DNA of 64,000 nt from an uncultured Bacteroidales bacterium (GCA_905235855.1 CAJONE010000004.1:48700-112699); one strand, 5' to 3'; shown: positions 9,330 to 19,657, counted from the stretch's first letter. Program-made: numbers and translations. The notes: generated by a model from the sequence alone, not told the origin.

Positions 9330-10774
9330 TTCAGTACGGTGAACTTGGCCGTGTGGCCGTCGATAGTGCAGAAATAGATACCTGCCGGATAGTCTGACAC
9401 ATCTATTGCAATGTCGCCTCCAATCAACTGCTCGCGCAATGTCTGCCCCGTAGCCGAGCGAATACAGACCTTTGAAGCCTGTCCGCTGGGCAGGGCGGAT
9501 ATATGGATTGTTGATGTTGCGGGATTAGGATAAATCTTGAACGGCGTATTTATACCGCTGAACGGGTAATCTATATTTTCGGGGTCACGTTCCGGGGCTG
9601 GCTGTATGCCGACAATTGCCACATGCATTGAGGTAAAACGGTAGTTGAAGACAAACAACTGGTTGTTGTAGAGGTCGAACCATCCGTCGCCTCCGCTACC
9701 CCAGCCCCAGTTGACGTGGACAAAGCCGTCGGTCTCGTCGTAACCGTCTATAACAAAGGCATGGCCGGCATCCACCCCTGTGCTGGTGTTGTCGTAGCCA
9801 CAATATAAAACGGGCCTGCCGGCACGGATTTCATTACTTATGATGTCTATCCATTCATCGTCGCCGTATTCCGCACGATACAAGTACCGTACAGTTGTGT
9901 CGTATTTGAAATGATTTACCAGTGCTCTTCGGCAAAAACTTCCTACATTCGACATCCCGACGCCGCTACTGCCCGAAGTGTATTGCATCCATACGCTGAC
10001 ACCCGCATGGTAACAAAGTGTGGCGGTGGCCTCTACCATACCGGTGGGACTGTAGAAGTATAGCATGTCGGGCATACTGTCGAAATTATAGTTAACTTCG
10101 CTAAAATCCATGGTTATACGGTCCATACATGCTCCACACATGTAAGATGTCGAACCTTGACCCTGTGCCGGATGTTTCCAATAGCGCAGTATTTGCGACA
10201 AAGCAGTGGCCACACAGCCTACCGGTGCGGTATTGCCGTCGATTACGGGGCAGTATTTGTTGTAAGGCCAACTTTGATTCCATGTGGTTGTGAGCAGGTA
10301 GTCTGGCTCGTCCTTGGCGGGTGAACCCTTATAGTCTGGCGACAATAATTCGCCCCACTGCTTAACAACCGCCTCTGATGCAGTGAGGCTATTGTTTTGC
10401 CCATAGGCTATCTCGTCGCCCCGCATCACAAGCCAACTGTCAAATGCTGGCGAATAGCCGCTGCCGTTGCACCCTGTCAGTGAGTTCTTTCGCGAATAGG
10501 CCAGAATCGGGCTTACACAATTGTCGCCAGCAACAACCACAAAACCTTGATTCTCCAATCCGTCCGCATCCATCATAGAGAAAAGGTATATGACTGGTAT
10601 GTGCAAGTTCTCGTTGTCAATGGTTCTTGCCAAAACCGGAATTCCCTTGATGTTATGGATACATGCAAAACGCATCGCCACCGTCCGGGCCTCGACACTG
10701 TCTACGATTCTCGCCCATGCAGTGCCTATCGATAGGCCTATCAGAACAAATAAAACAAAACTACGCTTTTGCAT
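9326..10774 (-). CDS. C10 family (streptopain-like) peptidase with T9SS type A sorting domain
   Basis: Signal peptide from MQKRSF; APVGCVATALSQILRYWKHP (Cys) and AGHAFVIDGYDE (His); C-terminus FKIYPNPATSTIHISAL...YPAGIYFCTIDGHTAKFTVLK. Confidence 0.9.
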   Translation of the reverse strand: MQKRSFVLFVLIGLSIGTAWARIVDSVEARTVAMRFACIHNIKGIPVLARTIDNENLHIPVIYLFSMMDADGLENQGFVVVAGDNCVSPILAYSRKNSLTGCNGSGYSPAFDSWLVMRGDEIAYGQNNSLTASEAVVKQWGELLSPDYKGSPAKDEPDYLLTTTWNQSWPYNKYCPVIDGNTAPVGCVATALSQILRYWKHPAQGQGSTSYMCGACMDRITMDFSEVNYNFDSMPDMLYFYSPTGMVEATATLCYHAGVSVWMQYTSGSSGVGMSNVGSFCRRALVNHFKYDTTVRYLYRAEYGDDEWIDIISNEIRAGRPVLYCGYDNTSTGVDAGHAFVIDGYDETDGFVHVNWGWGSGGDGWFDLYNNQLFVFNYRFTSMHVAIVGIQPAPERDPENIDYPFSGINTPFKIYPNPATSTIHISALPSGQASKVCIRSATGQTLREQLIGGDIAIDVSDYPAGIYFCTIDGHTAKFTVLK

Positions 10775-13700
10775 CTTTATGCAGTTTTTTATTGGCATAC
10801 CATATATAAACGGTTGGCACCACAAAAATATTGAGCAAAGTGGATGTAAAAAGTCCACCGAGTACAACAATTGCCATTGGAGCTTGAATTTCATTGCCAG
10901 CTTTCGATGCCGACAGTATCATGGGTATAAGCGACAACGCCGTGGTCAAGGCGGTCATTATAATGGGGTTAAGCCTGTCGAGCGACCCTTGCCGCACAAC
11001 TTTCACAACGTCCGTCAGCGAATGCAAACCATCGCACGCCAACTGCTGGTACTTGGCTATCAACAATATTCCGTTTCGGGTTGCGATGCCAAAAAGTGTT
11101 ATGAACCCTATTATGGCAGGTATGCTCATAAGGTTTGACGTAAGTTTTACGGCCACGACTCCGCCTATAAGTGCCAGTGGCAAGTTGAGAAGCACAATCA
11201 ACGAGAGTGTGAAGTTGCGAAACTCGGTGTAGAGCAACAGGTAAATGACAGCCAGGCACAGCACAAACACCAGTGCCAGAGTGCGCGAGGCGGTTTTGGC
11301 AGTCTCAAACTGACCTCCATACTCGACACGATAGCCTTCCGGCAGCGTCACCTGTTTGTCTATCGCCCTTTTTATGTCGTCGACAACACTCATAGCATCG
11401 CGTCCGCTCACGTTGGCCGATACAACTAGTTTGCGCTGCACATTCTCGCGCGAGATGCTATTCGGTCCCCCGCACGACACCACGTCGCACACCTCGGACA
11501 GCGGCACTGCCACCATGGAGGACGCTGTGCCGGAAACAATCAAGGCATCTCTCACATCGTCGATTGTAGGGCAGTCGCTTGCACTGTTGAGTTTTACCAC
11601 AAGATCGTAAGCGCGCGTTCCCTCATGGATTTCGCACAGTTTTTCGCCTCCAAAAGCAAGTTCGACAAAATGGTTGAACTCTTCAACAGTTATGCCGTAT
11701 TGGGCCAATTTGTCACGGTCGGGACGCAACTGCAATTGTGGAACCTCTGTCTGCTGTTCGACGTTGACATCAACCAATCCCTCGATATCAACTGTGGCGG
11801 CCTTTATGCGGTTGCCAAGCATATAGAGCTGGCCGAGGTCGTTGCCAAACAACTTGATGGCAATAGCTGCTTGTGTGCCGCTGACCATGTGCTCAATACG
11901 ATGACCGAGTGGCTGCCCGATACTCACCGCTATGCCCGGCACGACAGCCAAACGCTCACGCACATCTTCCATAAAAGCTTCTTTCGAACGGTGCCGCAGC
12001 TCGAAATTGACATCTATCTCGGCTCCGTTGGTGGCCTGCGAGTGCTCGTCGAGCTCGCCGCGTCCAGTACGCCGCGACGTAGAGGTGATTTCAGGAATAT
12101 CGAGCAGTTGCCGCTCAATAAGGTTGCCTATGGCGTTGCTCTCCTCAAGCGAAATGCCTGGCTTTGCAACCGCTGCTATAGTGAGCGACCCTTCGTTGAA
12201 TTCCGGCAGAAATCCCCGCCCCATTGTAAACAATAGCGCCACCGAAACCACAAGCAGGACGCCCGTGGTTGAGACCACAACGGTTTTGTGTCGCAAAGCG
12301 GTGTCAAGCATACGGCTGTAGACAGAGCTCATCCTGCGGCTGATCCAACTCTCTCGGTCGTTTCTCGAAAGATATCGGTCGGACGATAGAAGCATTTTGC
12401 ACAGCAGCGGCGTTATGGTCATTGCCACCACAAGCGACATGAATAATGCAGTAAGATAGGCCACTCCGAGCGGTTTAAGCATACGCCCCTCCAGCCCCGT
12501 TAAGAAAAACAGAGGTACAAAAGTTATCATTATGATAAACGTCGCGTGAATGATCGAACTGCGGATTTCGGACGATCCTCTGAACACAACGTCGTAAGAC
12601 GACAGACGTTCGTTTTCAGGCAGACTGTGGTTTTGCCGCAATCGCTTATAGACATTCTCCACGTCGATTATCGCATCGTCGACGAGCGACCCTATCGCAA
12701 TACACATACCACCCAATGTCATCGTGTTTATTTCAAGCCCCATGAGGTGTATGCTCAGAATCGTTGCAAGCAACGAAATCGGTATAGCCACAATAGAGAT
12801 GAGCGTTGTGCGGATACTGCCGAGAAACAGAAAAAGAACTACAACCACAAACACAGCTCCCTCAATCAGAGATCGTCCCACATTGCCCACCGACGACGAA
12901 ATGAAGTCGGCCTGCCGGAATATGTGAGTGTTCATCTTAACGTCTGGCGGAAAACTTTTCTCAATGTTGGCAAGGTTGCGTTCAATGGCCTCGGTCACCT
13001 TCAGCGTGTTGATGTTCGGCTGTTTCGATACAGACAGTATGATAGCTGGCGAAGCGTTTGCCGAGGCATAGCCCTGCTTTATGGCGTTGCCCACCCTCAC
13101 CTCGGCCACGTCGTATAGTCTTACTCCATCTTTGACGAGACTTTTGCCAAGTTCCTCCGTATCGAATGTGCGCACCATTCCACGCAGCGAGTATTCGTTG
13201 CCATAGTCGCGCACAACTCCGCCAGTGGAATTGTTTCCCAGCGACTTGCCCACCTCCTCAACCTCACCCATAGTCACTCCGTATGCAGCCATACGTGCAG
13301 GATCGGCCACTATCTGATATTGCTTGTATTCTCCGCCGATAATCGTCACCTGCGACACTCCGCCGGTTGCCAATATCGCCGGTTTTACAACCCATTCGGC
13401 CAAGGTCCGGAGATCCTGCATTGTCGTGTGTACACTATCGGACGATGAACTCTGAATACTGTCGTGCTTTTGCTGTAGACTGACAAACAGAATTTCACCC
13501 ATCACACTGCTTTGGGGAGCCATAATAGGTGTCACGTCGGGCGGCAGCTGGCCTCCGAGGGTGGTGAGTTTCTCACTCACAATCTGGCGTGCCTTGAACT
13601 GGTCCATACCCCAGTCGAACTCAACAAATACAAACGAGCTTCCCTGCATTGAAGTGGAACGCACACGACGCACGTTTGTGGCTCCATTTACAGCGGTCTC

Positions 13701-13907
13701 TATGGGGAATGTGACCATTCGCTCCACCTCCTCCGGCGCCATCCCGTGTGCATCGGTCATCACGACAACGGTCGGTGCCGTAAGGTCGGGAAACACGTCA
13801 ATGTCGGTGTTTCTCCCTGCCCAAATGCCGGCCACAATGAGCAGCACCGCCGCCAGAAGTATGAAAAGCTTGTTGTCTAAACTGAATTTTATAATTTTGT
13901 TTAACAT
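10761..13907 (-). CDS. Efflux RND transporter permease, HME type (CusA/CzcA-like)
   Basis: About 1048 aa from MLNKIIKFSLDNKLF; DIDVFPDLTAPTVVVMTDAHGMAPEEVERMVTFPIE and GSLVDDAIIDVENVYKRL motifs. Confidence 0.92.
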   Translation of the reverse strand: MLNKIIKFSLDNKLFILLAAVLLIVAGIWAGRNTDIDVFPDLTAPTVVVMTDAHGMAPEEVERMVTFPIETAVNGATNVRRVRSTSMQGSSFVFVEFDWGMDQFKARQIVSEKLTTLGGQLPPDVTPIMAPQSSVMGEILFVSLQQKHDSIQSSSSDSVHTTMQDLRTLAEWVVKPAILATGGVSQVTIIGGEYKQYQIVADPARMAAYGVTMGEVEEVGKSLGNNSTGGVVRDYGNEYSLRGMVRTFDTEELGKSLVKDGVRLYDVAEVRVGNAIKQGYASANASPAIILSVSKQPNINTLKVTEAIERNLANIEKSFPPDVKMNTHIFRQADFISSSVGNVGRSLIEGAVFVVVVLFLFLGSIRTTLISIVAIPISLLATILSIHLMGLEINTMTLGGMCIAIGSLVDDAIIDVENVYKRLRQNHSLPENERLSSYDVVFRGSSEIRSSIIHATFIIMITFVPLFFLTGLEGRMLKPLGVAYLTALFMSLVVAMTITPLLCKMLLSSDRYLSRNDRESWISRRMSSVYSRMLDTALRHKTVVVSTTGVLLVVSVALLFTMGRGFLPEFNEGSLTIAAVAKPGISLEESNAIGNLIERQLLDIPEITSTSRRTGRGELDEHSQATNGAEIDVNFELRHRSKEAFMEDVRERLAVVPGIAVSIGQPLGHRIEHMVSGTQAAIAIKLFGNDLGQLYMLGNRIKAATVDIEGLVDVNVEQQTEVPQLQLRPDRDKLAQYGITVEEFNHFVELAFGGEKLCEIHEGTRAYDLVVKLNSASDCPTIDDVRDALIVSGTASSMVAVPLSEVCDVVSCGGPNSISRENVQRKLVVSANVSGRDAMSVVDDIKRAIDKQVTLPEGYRVEYGGQFETAKTASRTLALVFVLCLAVIYLLLYTEFRNFTLSLIVLLNLPLALIGGVVAVKLTSNLMSIPAIIGFITLFGIATRNGILLIAKYQQLACDGLHSLTDVVKVVRQGSLDRLNPIIMTALTTALSLIPMILSASKAGNEIQAPMAIVVLGGLFTSTLLNIFVVPTVYIWYANKKLHKDAKA

Positions 13908-13986
13908 CCTGTCTGGTGATTGAAAATTTAAAAAAGTTGTTGTGACAAGTACACGCAACGCGCCTGAACTTTCAGGTACTCTGGCT

Positions 13987-15210
13987 TCAATGCACATGTC
14001 CGGCGTGAGGGTCAAGGGCGGCAGCTCCTTGCGCCAGCTTAACCCAATAAGCACCCTTAGTCACCACAGTTTCGCCTGGATTCAGCCCCGATGTCACAAC
14101 CGTACGTCGTCCGTCGCTTCCGCCAATGCACACAAAACGCTTCTCATAGATATCGGTTGCAACCTGTACAAAGACAAACATGTTACCCATTTCCTCGACC
14201 AAGCCACTGTTGTCTATTACGATGGCTTCTTGCATTTCCTCGGTAATAATGTATATCCTGACAAAATTCCCCGCTATCAAAGATTCTCTGTTTCTTACAC
14301 GGAAAGTGACTGGAATCAGCGCGTTGCCAGCATCTGTAGATTTGCCATAGCTCACGAAACTTCCGTTCAATTCCTCCAGCGAATAGACGCAACCATCGGG
14401 CATCTCCACATTGGCTCCTTTAATATACCTCAGACTTGTATAGTAGCGCGGCGAAAGCTCGGCGCGCAGATACAAGTCTTTGTTTTGCGAAATTGTCACC
14501 ACTGCTTGCCCTGACTCTACATAGCCGCCGTTTTGCACATTGATGTTTTTCACATATCCACTCATCGGTGCGGTGACAACAGATCCAACTGGTGAAAAAT
14601 TTCTTTTCAGGTTGTCGTAAGCGATTTTGGTCCTTTCGTAGGCGGCACGACTTTTTTCCAAATCCGCCTGCGACACGATGCCGCGCTCTGACAGGTCTCT
14701 CTTTCGTTCATATTCGGATTTTGCAACGTTATAGTCCGACTCGGCTTCCTGATATAGTACCGACATATTTCCATCGGCCAAGCCGCTGCTTTCAATGCTA
14801 AACAGGCGTTGGCCTTTTTTCACCAACGCACCCTCCACAACGTCGCTGCCAGCGAAACGCACAACTCCCGATGCCCGGCTGACAACAACTTGTTCGTCGC
14901 CCGAAGAAGATACAACCTGCGCACTGGCTTTAATCACACATCCAAACTTTTCGGATTTCACTTCGCCCACGGAAAAATCAACAGCATCTCTCTGCTCTTG
15001 GGTGAATTTCACGCAGTTGGCTGGAATATTATGATGATGTTCATGTTCATCGTGGTTATGCTCCTCATCGTGAGCGTGGCTATGGTTTGCCCCGTGCTCG
15101 TGTTCATGGTTGTGTTCATGGTCGTGGTGATGATGGCAACCTGTCGCCACACCAAGTGCCAACGAAACCATAAATACTAAAAATATTTGTCTTCTGTATT
15201 TTGTTTTCAT
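13987..15210 (-). CDS. RND periplasmic adaptor lipoprotein with His-rich N-terminus (CusB/CzcB-like)
   Basis: Lipobox VATGC followed by HHHHDHEHNHEHEHGANHSHAHDEEHNHDEHEHHH; adaptor hairpin/lipoyl fold (VVRFAGSDVVEGALVKKGQRLFSIES). Confidence 0.9.
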   Translation of the reverse strand: MKTKYRRQIFLVFMVSLALGVATGCHHHHDHEHNHEHEHGANHSHAHDEEHNHDEHEHHHNIPANCVKFTQEQRDAVDFSVGEVKSEKFGCVIKASAQVVSSSGDEQVVVSRASGVVRFAGSDVVEGALVKKGQRLFSIESSGLADGNMSVLYQEAESDYNVAKSEYERKRDLSERGIVSQADLEKSRAAYERTKIAYDNLKRNFSPVGSVVTAPMSGYVKNINVQNGGYVESGQAVVTISQNKDLYLRAELSPRYYTSLRYIKGANVEMPDGCVYSLEELNGSFVSYGKSTDAGNALIPVTFRVRNRESLIAGNFVRIYIITEEMQEAIVIDNSGLVEEMGNMFVFVQVATDIYEKRFVCIGGSDGRRTVVTSGLNPGETVVTKGAYWVKLAQGAAALDPHAGHVH

Positions 15211-15273
15211 ATAAACCGTTGTCTGTTGTTTAATGCCACGCGAAACATCATCGTTTCGCAGACACTCTAAACG

Positions 15274-15295
15274 TGCAACACCTGCAGGTGTTGCA
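15274..15295. promoter_or_regulatory. 22-bp perfect palindrome upstream of the cusB-like gene
   Basis: TGCAACACCTGCAGGTGTTGCA read directly; a second inverted repeat GCGAAAC-ATCATC-GTTTCGC lies at 15240-15259. Confidence 0.6.
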
Positions 15296-15359
15296 TACCT
15301 TTACCCTGTTGTTTCCGACAGCGGGACAACCGCCTCGAACAGAGATACCCAAAAAGTGA

Positions 15360-15785
15360 TTAGTGATTGGTGAAAAAAGGCGGTCCACGCAACTCGATAG
15401 ACGAAATTGAGTGAAGACACCTAATGACAGAAGAACCAGCGCCGTAAAGCATGCGGACTTTTCCATCAGGAGTCATCGCGCTGAGCCCGTCGACAGCCTC
15501 AAAAGCAAAATCAGCGGTGCAAATCGCCGCCGTCAATATACAGCACAGGAGTTTCTCGTCCTTGCTGCTTATCACCAGTTGCGAAAGCAAATCCTGAAGC
15601 CTACAGCAACCATCGTGACGTTCGTGTTCGTGATGGTCACACTGGCAACCCAACTCATTCTCAAAAACAATGCCGTCGCGAGCGTCGTCGTGGTCATGGT
15701 GTGGCACAACGGAGTGCAGCACAATAATGAAGCATGCCACCGCCATCATTATCTTGCTGCCAATATGTGTGTTTACACCAGACAT
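15360..15785 (-). CDS. His/Cys-rich membrane-associated hypothetical protein, metal-system associated
   Basis: 141 aa, N-terminal hydrophobic segment followed by HSVVPHHDHDD...CQCDHHEHERHDGCC; located upstream of the His-rich RND genes. Confidence 0.55.
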   Translation of the reverse strand: MSGVNTHIGSKIMMAVACFIIVLHSVVPHHDHDDARDGIVFENELGCQCDHHEHERHDGCCRLQDLLSQLVISSKDEKLLCCILTAAICTADFAFEAVDGLSAMTPDGKVRMLYGAGSSVIRCLHSISSIELRGPPFFTNH

Positions 15786-15840
15786 TGATTTGCACTTTTT
15801 CGTGTTGCAAAATTACGAAGTTTTCGCAAACTGATGCAAG

Positions 15841-15880
15841 AAAAAAGATTCACCCCACTGGTATACAGCAGGGTGAATCC
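15841..15880 (-). terminator. Rho-independent terminator of tnaA
   Basis: 9-bp stem GATTCACCC/GGGTGAATC with six T on the minus-strand 3' side, just downstream of the tnaA stop. Confidence 0.8.
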
Positions 15881-15898
15881 AACAATAAGGAAATAATG

Positions 15899-17275
15899 TT
15901 ATCCGAGACGTTTGAACTGGCAAGTGAAGTGGCGCATCAGCTCGGCCTCCCAGGTGATTTCCAGTCCGCGCTTTATAGTGTCGCGGCGGTCGTATACATT
16001 CTTCAGTGCAGCCGCTATCACATCCATGTGATTGTTTGTATATACACGACGAGGTATGCACAGGCGCACGAAGTCGTTGCCGCCAAAGCGGTTCTCGCGG
16101 GTCACCGGGTCACGGTCGGCCAACACATATCCAATCTCGCAAGCTCTGATACCAGCTTCGAGATAGAGTTCGCATGTGAGAGTCTGAGCCGGGAACTCTT
16201 CTTTCGGAATGTTGGTCAAAACCTTGTCGGCATCGACAAAGATAGCGTGACCACCGGCGGGACGCTGGTAGGGTATGCCGTATTCGTCAAGCTTGGCGGC
16301 AAGGTACTGCACCTGCTTAACGCGTGTCTCGACCATTTCGAACTCAATGTTCTCTTTCAAGCCGACAGCCAGAGCGTCCATATCGCGTCCGTTCATGCCA
16401 CCATAGGTGAGGAAACCCTCAAACGGTATGCAGAAAAGTTTCGCGCCCTCGTACCACTCTTTCTTGCGAGTTGCAATGAAACCGCCCATATTCACGAGCC
16501 CGTCTTTTTTGGCACTCATGGTCATCGAGTCGGCATAACTGAACATTTCGAGGCATATCTCGCGTAGCGTCTTGTTCTCGTATCCCTTTTCGCGTGTTTT
16601 GATGAAATAGGCGTTCTCGATAAAGCGAGCACTGTCGATGTTGACCGGCACTCCGTATTTGTGACACAGCTCACAGGTCTCGCGTATATTCTCCATCGAA
16701 ACGGGCTGGCCGCCTACCGTGTTGTTGGTCACGGTGAGAACCATAAACGGGACTTTACCCTTGTTCTCCTGCAACACCTTTTCAAGTTTCTCCAGACTCA
16801 CGTTGCCCTTAAACGGCACTTCAAGCTGGGTGTCGTAGGCCTCTGGCACAGTAACGTCTATCGCGAAAGCCTTGCGACTTTCAATATGCCCCTTGGTTGT
16901 GTCGAAATGGGCGTTGCCGGGCACAACCATTCCGGGCTTCACAAGATAGGAAAACAACACGTTTTCGGCCGCACGCCCCTGATGGGTGGGAATCACATAC
17001 TCAAACCCCGTGAGTTCTGTGATGGTGTCTTTCATGTGGTAGAACGAGCGGGCACCCCCATAACTCTCGTCGCCCATCATCATAGCACTCCACTGGCGGT
17101 CACTCATCGCACCCGTACCCGAGTCGGTCAGCAGGTCGATATACACATAATCGCTCTTCAACATAAAAATGTTCTGATGAGCCTCTTCGAGCCATTTCTC
17201 GCGCTGCTCGCGCGTTGACTTTTTGATGGGTTCAACCATCTTGATTTTCCATGATTCTGCAAATGGTAGTTCCAT
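15899..17275 (-). CDS. tnaA: Tryptophanase
   Basis: 458 aa; PTHQGRAAENVLFSYL, DSARFIENAYFIK, MSAKKDGLVNMGG; AGIRACEIG has Ile where tyrosine phenol-lyase carries its substrate-binding Arg. Confidence 0.92.
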   Translation of the reverse strand: MELPFAESWKIKMVEPIKKSTREQREKWLEEAHQNIFMLKSDYVYIDLLTDSGTGAMSDRQWSAMMMGDESYGGARSFYHMKDTITELTGFEYVIPTHQGRAAENVLFSYLVKPGMVVPGNAHFDTTKGHIESRKAFAIDVTVPEAYDTQLEVPFKGNVSLEKLEKVLQENKGKVPFMVLTVTNNTVGGQPVSMENIRETCELCHKYGVPVNIDSARFIENAYFIKTREKGYENKTLREICLEMFSYADSMTMSAKKDGLVNMGGFIATRKKEWYEGAKLFCIPFEGFLTYGGMNGRDMDALAVGLKENIEFEMVETRVKQVQYLAAKLDEYGIPYQRPAGGHAIFVDADKVLTNIPKEEFPAQTLTCELYLEAGIRACEIGYVLADRDPVTRENRFGGNDFVRLCIPRRVYTNNHMDVIAAALKNVYDRRDTIKRGLEITWEAELMRHFTCQFKRLG

Positions 17276-17327
17276 AGTTTTATTTTTTTATGAAAATTAG
17301 TTAATGAAAGACAAAACATTACAGTCC

Positions 17328-17359
17328 CCATAGCAACTATAGGCAATATAGGGCTATGG
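17328..17359 (-). promoter_or_regulatory. Nested hairpin in the tnaA 5' leader
   Basis: CCATAGC aa CTATA ggcaa TATAG g GCTATGG, about 50-85 nt upstream of the tnaA ATG; a TATATTTG promoter-like element lies at 17464-17471 on the minus strand. Confidence 0.5.
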
Positions 17360-17617
17360 CGAGAGAGGAAACTAAAAAACAAAAACATCCCTTTTCTTGA
17401 TATTTTGGAAAAGGTGTGACAGCGAAACAAATAGACGATATTCCGATTTGCAATTCACGTCTGCAAATATACAAAACCTTTTCCACACTTATAACCTCTG
17501 ATGCAAAAACCGATTCCGTGTGGGCTCCACAACCATGTGAATCACCGCCACAGATGCGAGATTATAGGTCATCGACCGCCAAAAAAAACAAATTTCCACA
17601 ATCATGAATTAATTTGT

Positions 17618-17625
17618 TATCTTTG
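17618..17625 (+). promoter_or_regulatory. Bacteroidota -7 promoter element upstream of sodB
   Basis: TATCTTTG fits TAnnTTTG, about 40 nt upstream of the sodB ATG. Confidence 0.55.
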
Positions 17626-17665
17626 CAGTTAAAATATCGTATATCAACCAAAACACCGTGACATT

Positions 17666-18259
17666 ATGTATGACCTCCATCCCACCAACGGACAATTTGC
17701 AATGCCGACACTACCATTTGCAGCCGACGCTCTTGGTGTCATCAGTGCCAAGACAATTGAATTTCATTATGGCAAACATCTTAAAGCATACGTCGACAAC
17801 CTCAACAAGCTGATAACTGGCAGCGAACTTGCGGGGAAGCCGCTTAGCGAAGTTGTGAGCCACGCCGAGGGCGGTTTGTTCAATAACGCAGGACAGGTGT
17901 TGAACCACTCTATGTATTTCGACCAATTCGGTACCGAAAACCACGATTGCTGCGGCGAGATAGCCGATATGATTATACGCGATTTCGGCAGTTTCGACAC
18001 CTTTAAACGTGAATTCGAGCAGAAAGGCACCTCACTTTTCGGTTCAGGATGGGTGTGGTTGAGTAAAGACTCAGACGGAAAACTAACCATCACACAAGAA
18101 CCGAATGCCTGGAACCCGATACGGCGAGGACTACAGCCGCTTTTGACTTTCGACGTGTGGGAACACGCCTACTACCTTGACTACCAAAACCGCCGCGCTG
18201 ACTACATAGCAGCCCTGTGGAGTATCGTCGACTGGAAGGCTGTGAACGCGAGATTATAG
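17666..18259 (+). CDS. sodB: Superoxide dismutase, Fe/Mn family
   Basis: 197 aa; [45 protein letters not shown]. Confidence 0.95.
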   Translation: MYDLHPTNGQFAMPTLPFAADALGVISAKTIEFHYGKHLKAYVDNLNKLITGSELAGKPLSEVVSHAEGGLFNNAGQVLNHSMYFDQFGTENHDCCGEIADMIIRDFGSFDTFKREFEQKGTSLFGSGWVWLSKDSDGKLTITQEPNAWNPIRRGLQPLLTFDVWEHAYYLDYQNRRADYIAALWSIVDWKAVNARL

Positions 18260-18289
18260 GTCACCGGTCTCACAACAAACATTGCGACG

Positions 18290-19657
18290 ATGGCAAAAGC
18301 TAAACGGTATTTCTTCTGCCACGAGTGCGGCTACCAAAGCAGCTCGTGGTTGGGGCGCTGCCCAGAATGCGGCAAATGGAACACGTTCGATGAAGAGGTG
18401 GTCGAGCGGAAACAGACAAACAGCAGCCAGTCTGCAACGCACGGCGGGTCGCACTCGGAACCCGTACTAATCGAACAAGTAAAATACGACGAAACGGAAC
18501 GGATGCAGACCCACTGCGGCGAGTTTGACCGAGTGCTGGGCGGTGGCATAGTGCCTGGAAGCCTGCTGTTGTTGGGCGGAGAACCCGGCATCGGAAAGTC
18601 GACCCTACTGCTTCAGACAGCTCTGGCCATGAAAGGCAGGCGACTGCTATACGTGAGCGGCGAAGAGAGCGAGCAGCAGATTAAGATGCGAGCGGACCGG
18701 ATAGGGAAGCCGCAGAGCGAGATGTATGTAGTCTCAGAAACCTCGACACAACGCATATTTGAACACATCGAAGCGGTAAAACCAGAACTGCTTGTCGTTG
18801 ACTCAATACAGACGGTCTGTTCAGACGATATAGACTCGTCGGCGGGGAGCATATCGCAGATACGAGAGTGTACAACCGTTTTTCAGCGATACGCAAAAAT
18901 GACTGGCGTACCCGTGCTGCTGATAGGCCATATCACCAAAGACGGCACACTGGCGGGGCCTAAAGTGATGGAACACATTGTGGATGCAGTTCTACAGTTT
19001 GAGGGCGACCGTAACTACGGCTTCCGCATTCTTCGTGCCTTGAAAAACCGCTTTGGCTCTACCGCTGAACTTGGAATCTTCGAGATGTTGAGTTGTGGCC
19101 TGCGCGAGGTGCCCAACCCATCGGAAATTCTCCTTTCGCAACGAGACGAGACGTTGAGCGGCTCGGCCGTGTCGGCGACCCTCGAAGGGGTGCGACCAAT
19201 ATTTATCGAAGTGCAGTCCCTTGTGTCGAGCGCGGTCTACGGCACACCGCAGCGCAACGCCAATGGATTCGACTTGCGCAGGCTTTCGATGTTGCTCGCG
19301 GTGCTTGAAAAGCGGTGTGGCTTCAAACTGGGTGCGAAAGACGTCTTTCTAAACATCGCCGGCGGTTTGCGAGTGAGCGACCCCGCCATCGACCTCGCCG
19401 TCGCCTGCTCGATACTGTCGAGCAACGTGGATATACCCATCCCACCCACCGTATGCATGGCGGCCGAGATGGGTCTCAACGGAGAGATACGCCCTGTAAC
19501 GCGGTTGGAACAGCGCATAGCAGAAGCCGCGCGTCTCGGTTTCGAGAAAATATTTGTCTCTCGCTATAACACCAAAGGACTTGAAAAACACAAATACTCG
19601 ATAAATATTGTTGAGCTGGCTGTAATCGAAGAGGCCTTCCGCAGCCTGTTCGCATAG
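18290..19657 (+). CDS. radA: DNA repair protein RadA
   Basis: N-terminal zinc finger (FFCHECGYQSSSWLGRCPECGKWNT), Walker A GGEPGIGKSTLLLQ, KNRFGST motif. Confidence 0.95.
   Translation: MAKAKRYFFCHECGYQSSSWLGRCPECGKWNTFDEEVVERKQTNSSQSATHGGSHSEPVLIEQVKYDETERMQTHCGEFDRVLGGGIVPGSLLLLGGEPGIGKSTLLLQTALAMKGRRLLYVSGEESEQQIKMRADRIGKPQSEMYVVSETSTQRIFEHIEAVKPELLVVDSIQTVCSDDIDSSAGSISQIRECTTVFQRYAKMTGVPVLLIGHITKDGTLAGPKVMEHIVDAVLQFEGDRNYGFRILRALKNRFGSTAELGIFEMLSCGLREVPNPSEILLSQRDETLSGSAVSATLEGVRPIFIEVQSLVSSAVYGTPQRNANGFDLRRLSMLLAVLEKRCGFKLGAKDVFLNIAGGLRVSDPAIDLAVACSILSSNVDIPIPPTVCMAAEMGLNGEIRPVTRLEQRIAEAARLGFEKIFVSRYNTKGLEKHKYSINIVELAVIEEAFRSLFA

Noticed and set aside
10775-10894. N-terminal extension of the C10 peptidase ORF
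   Set aside because: Signal peptide begins at ATG 10774; the extension overlaps the RND permease 3' end.
11625-12236. 203-aa plus-strand ORF and neighbours (12546..13118, 13942..14514)
   Set aside because: Antisense to the RND permease and adaptor genes.
15734-16567. 277-aa plus-strand ORF
   Set aside because: Antisense to tnaA; no family features.
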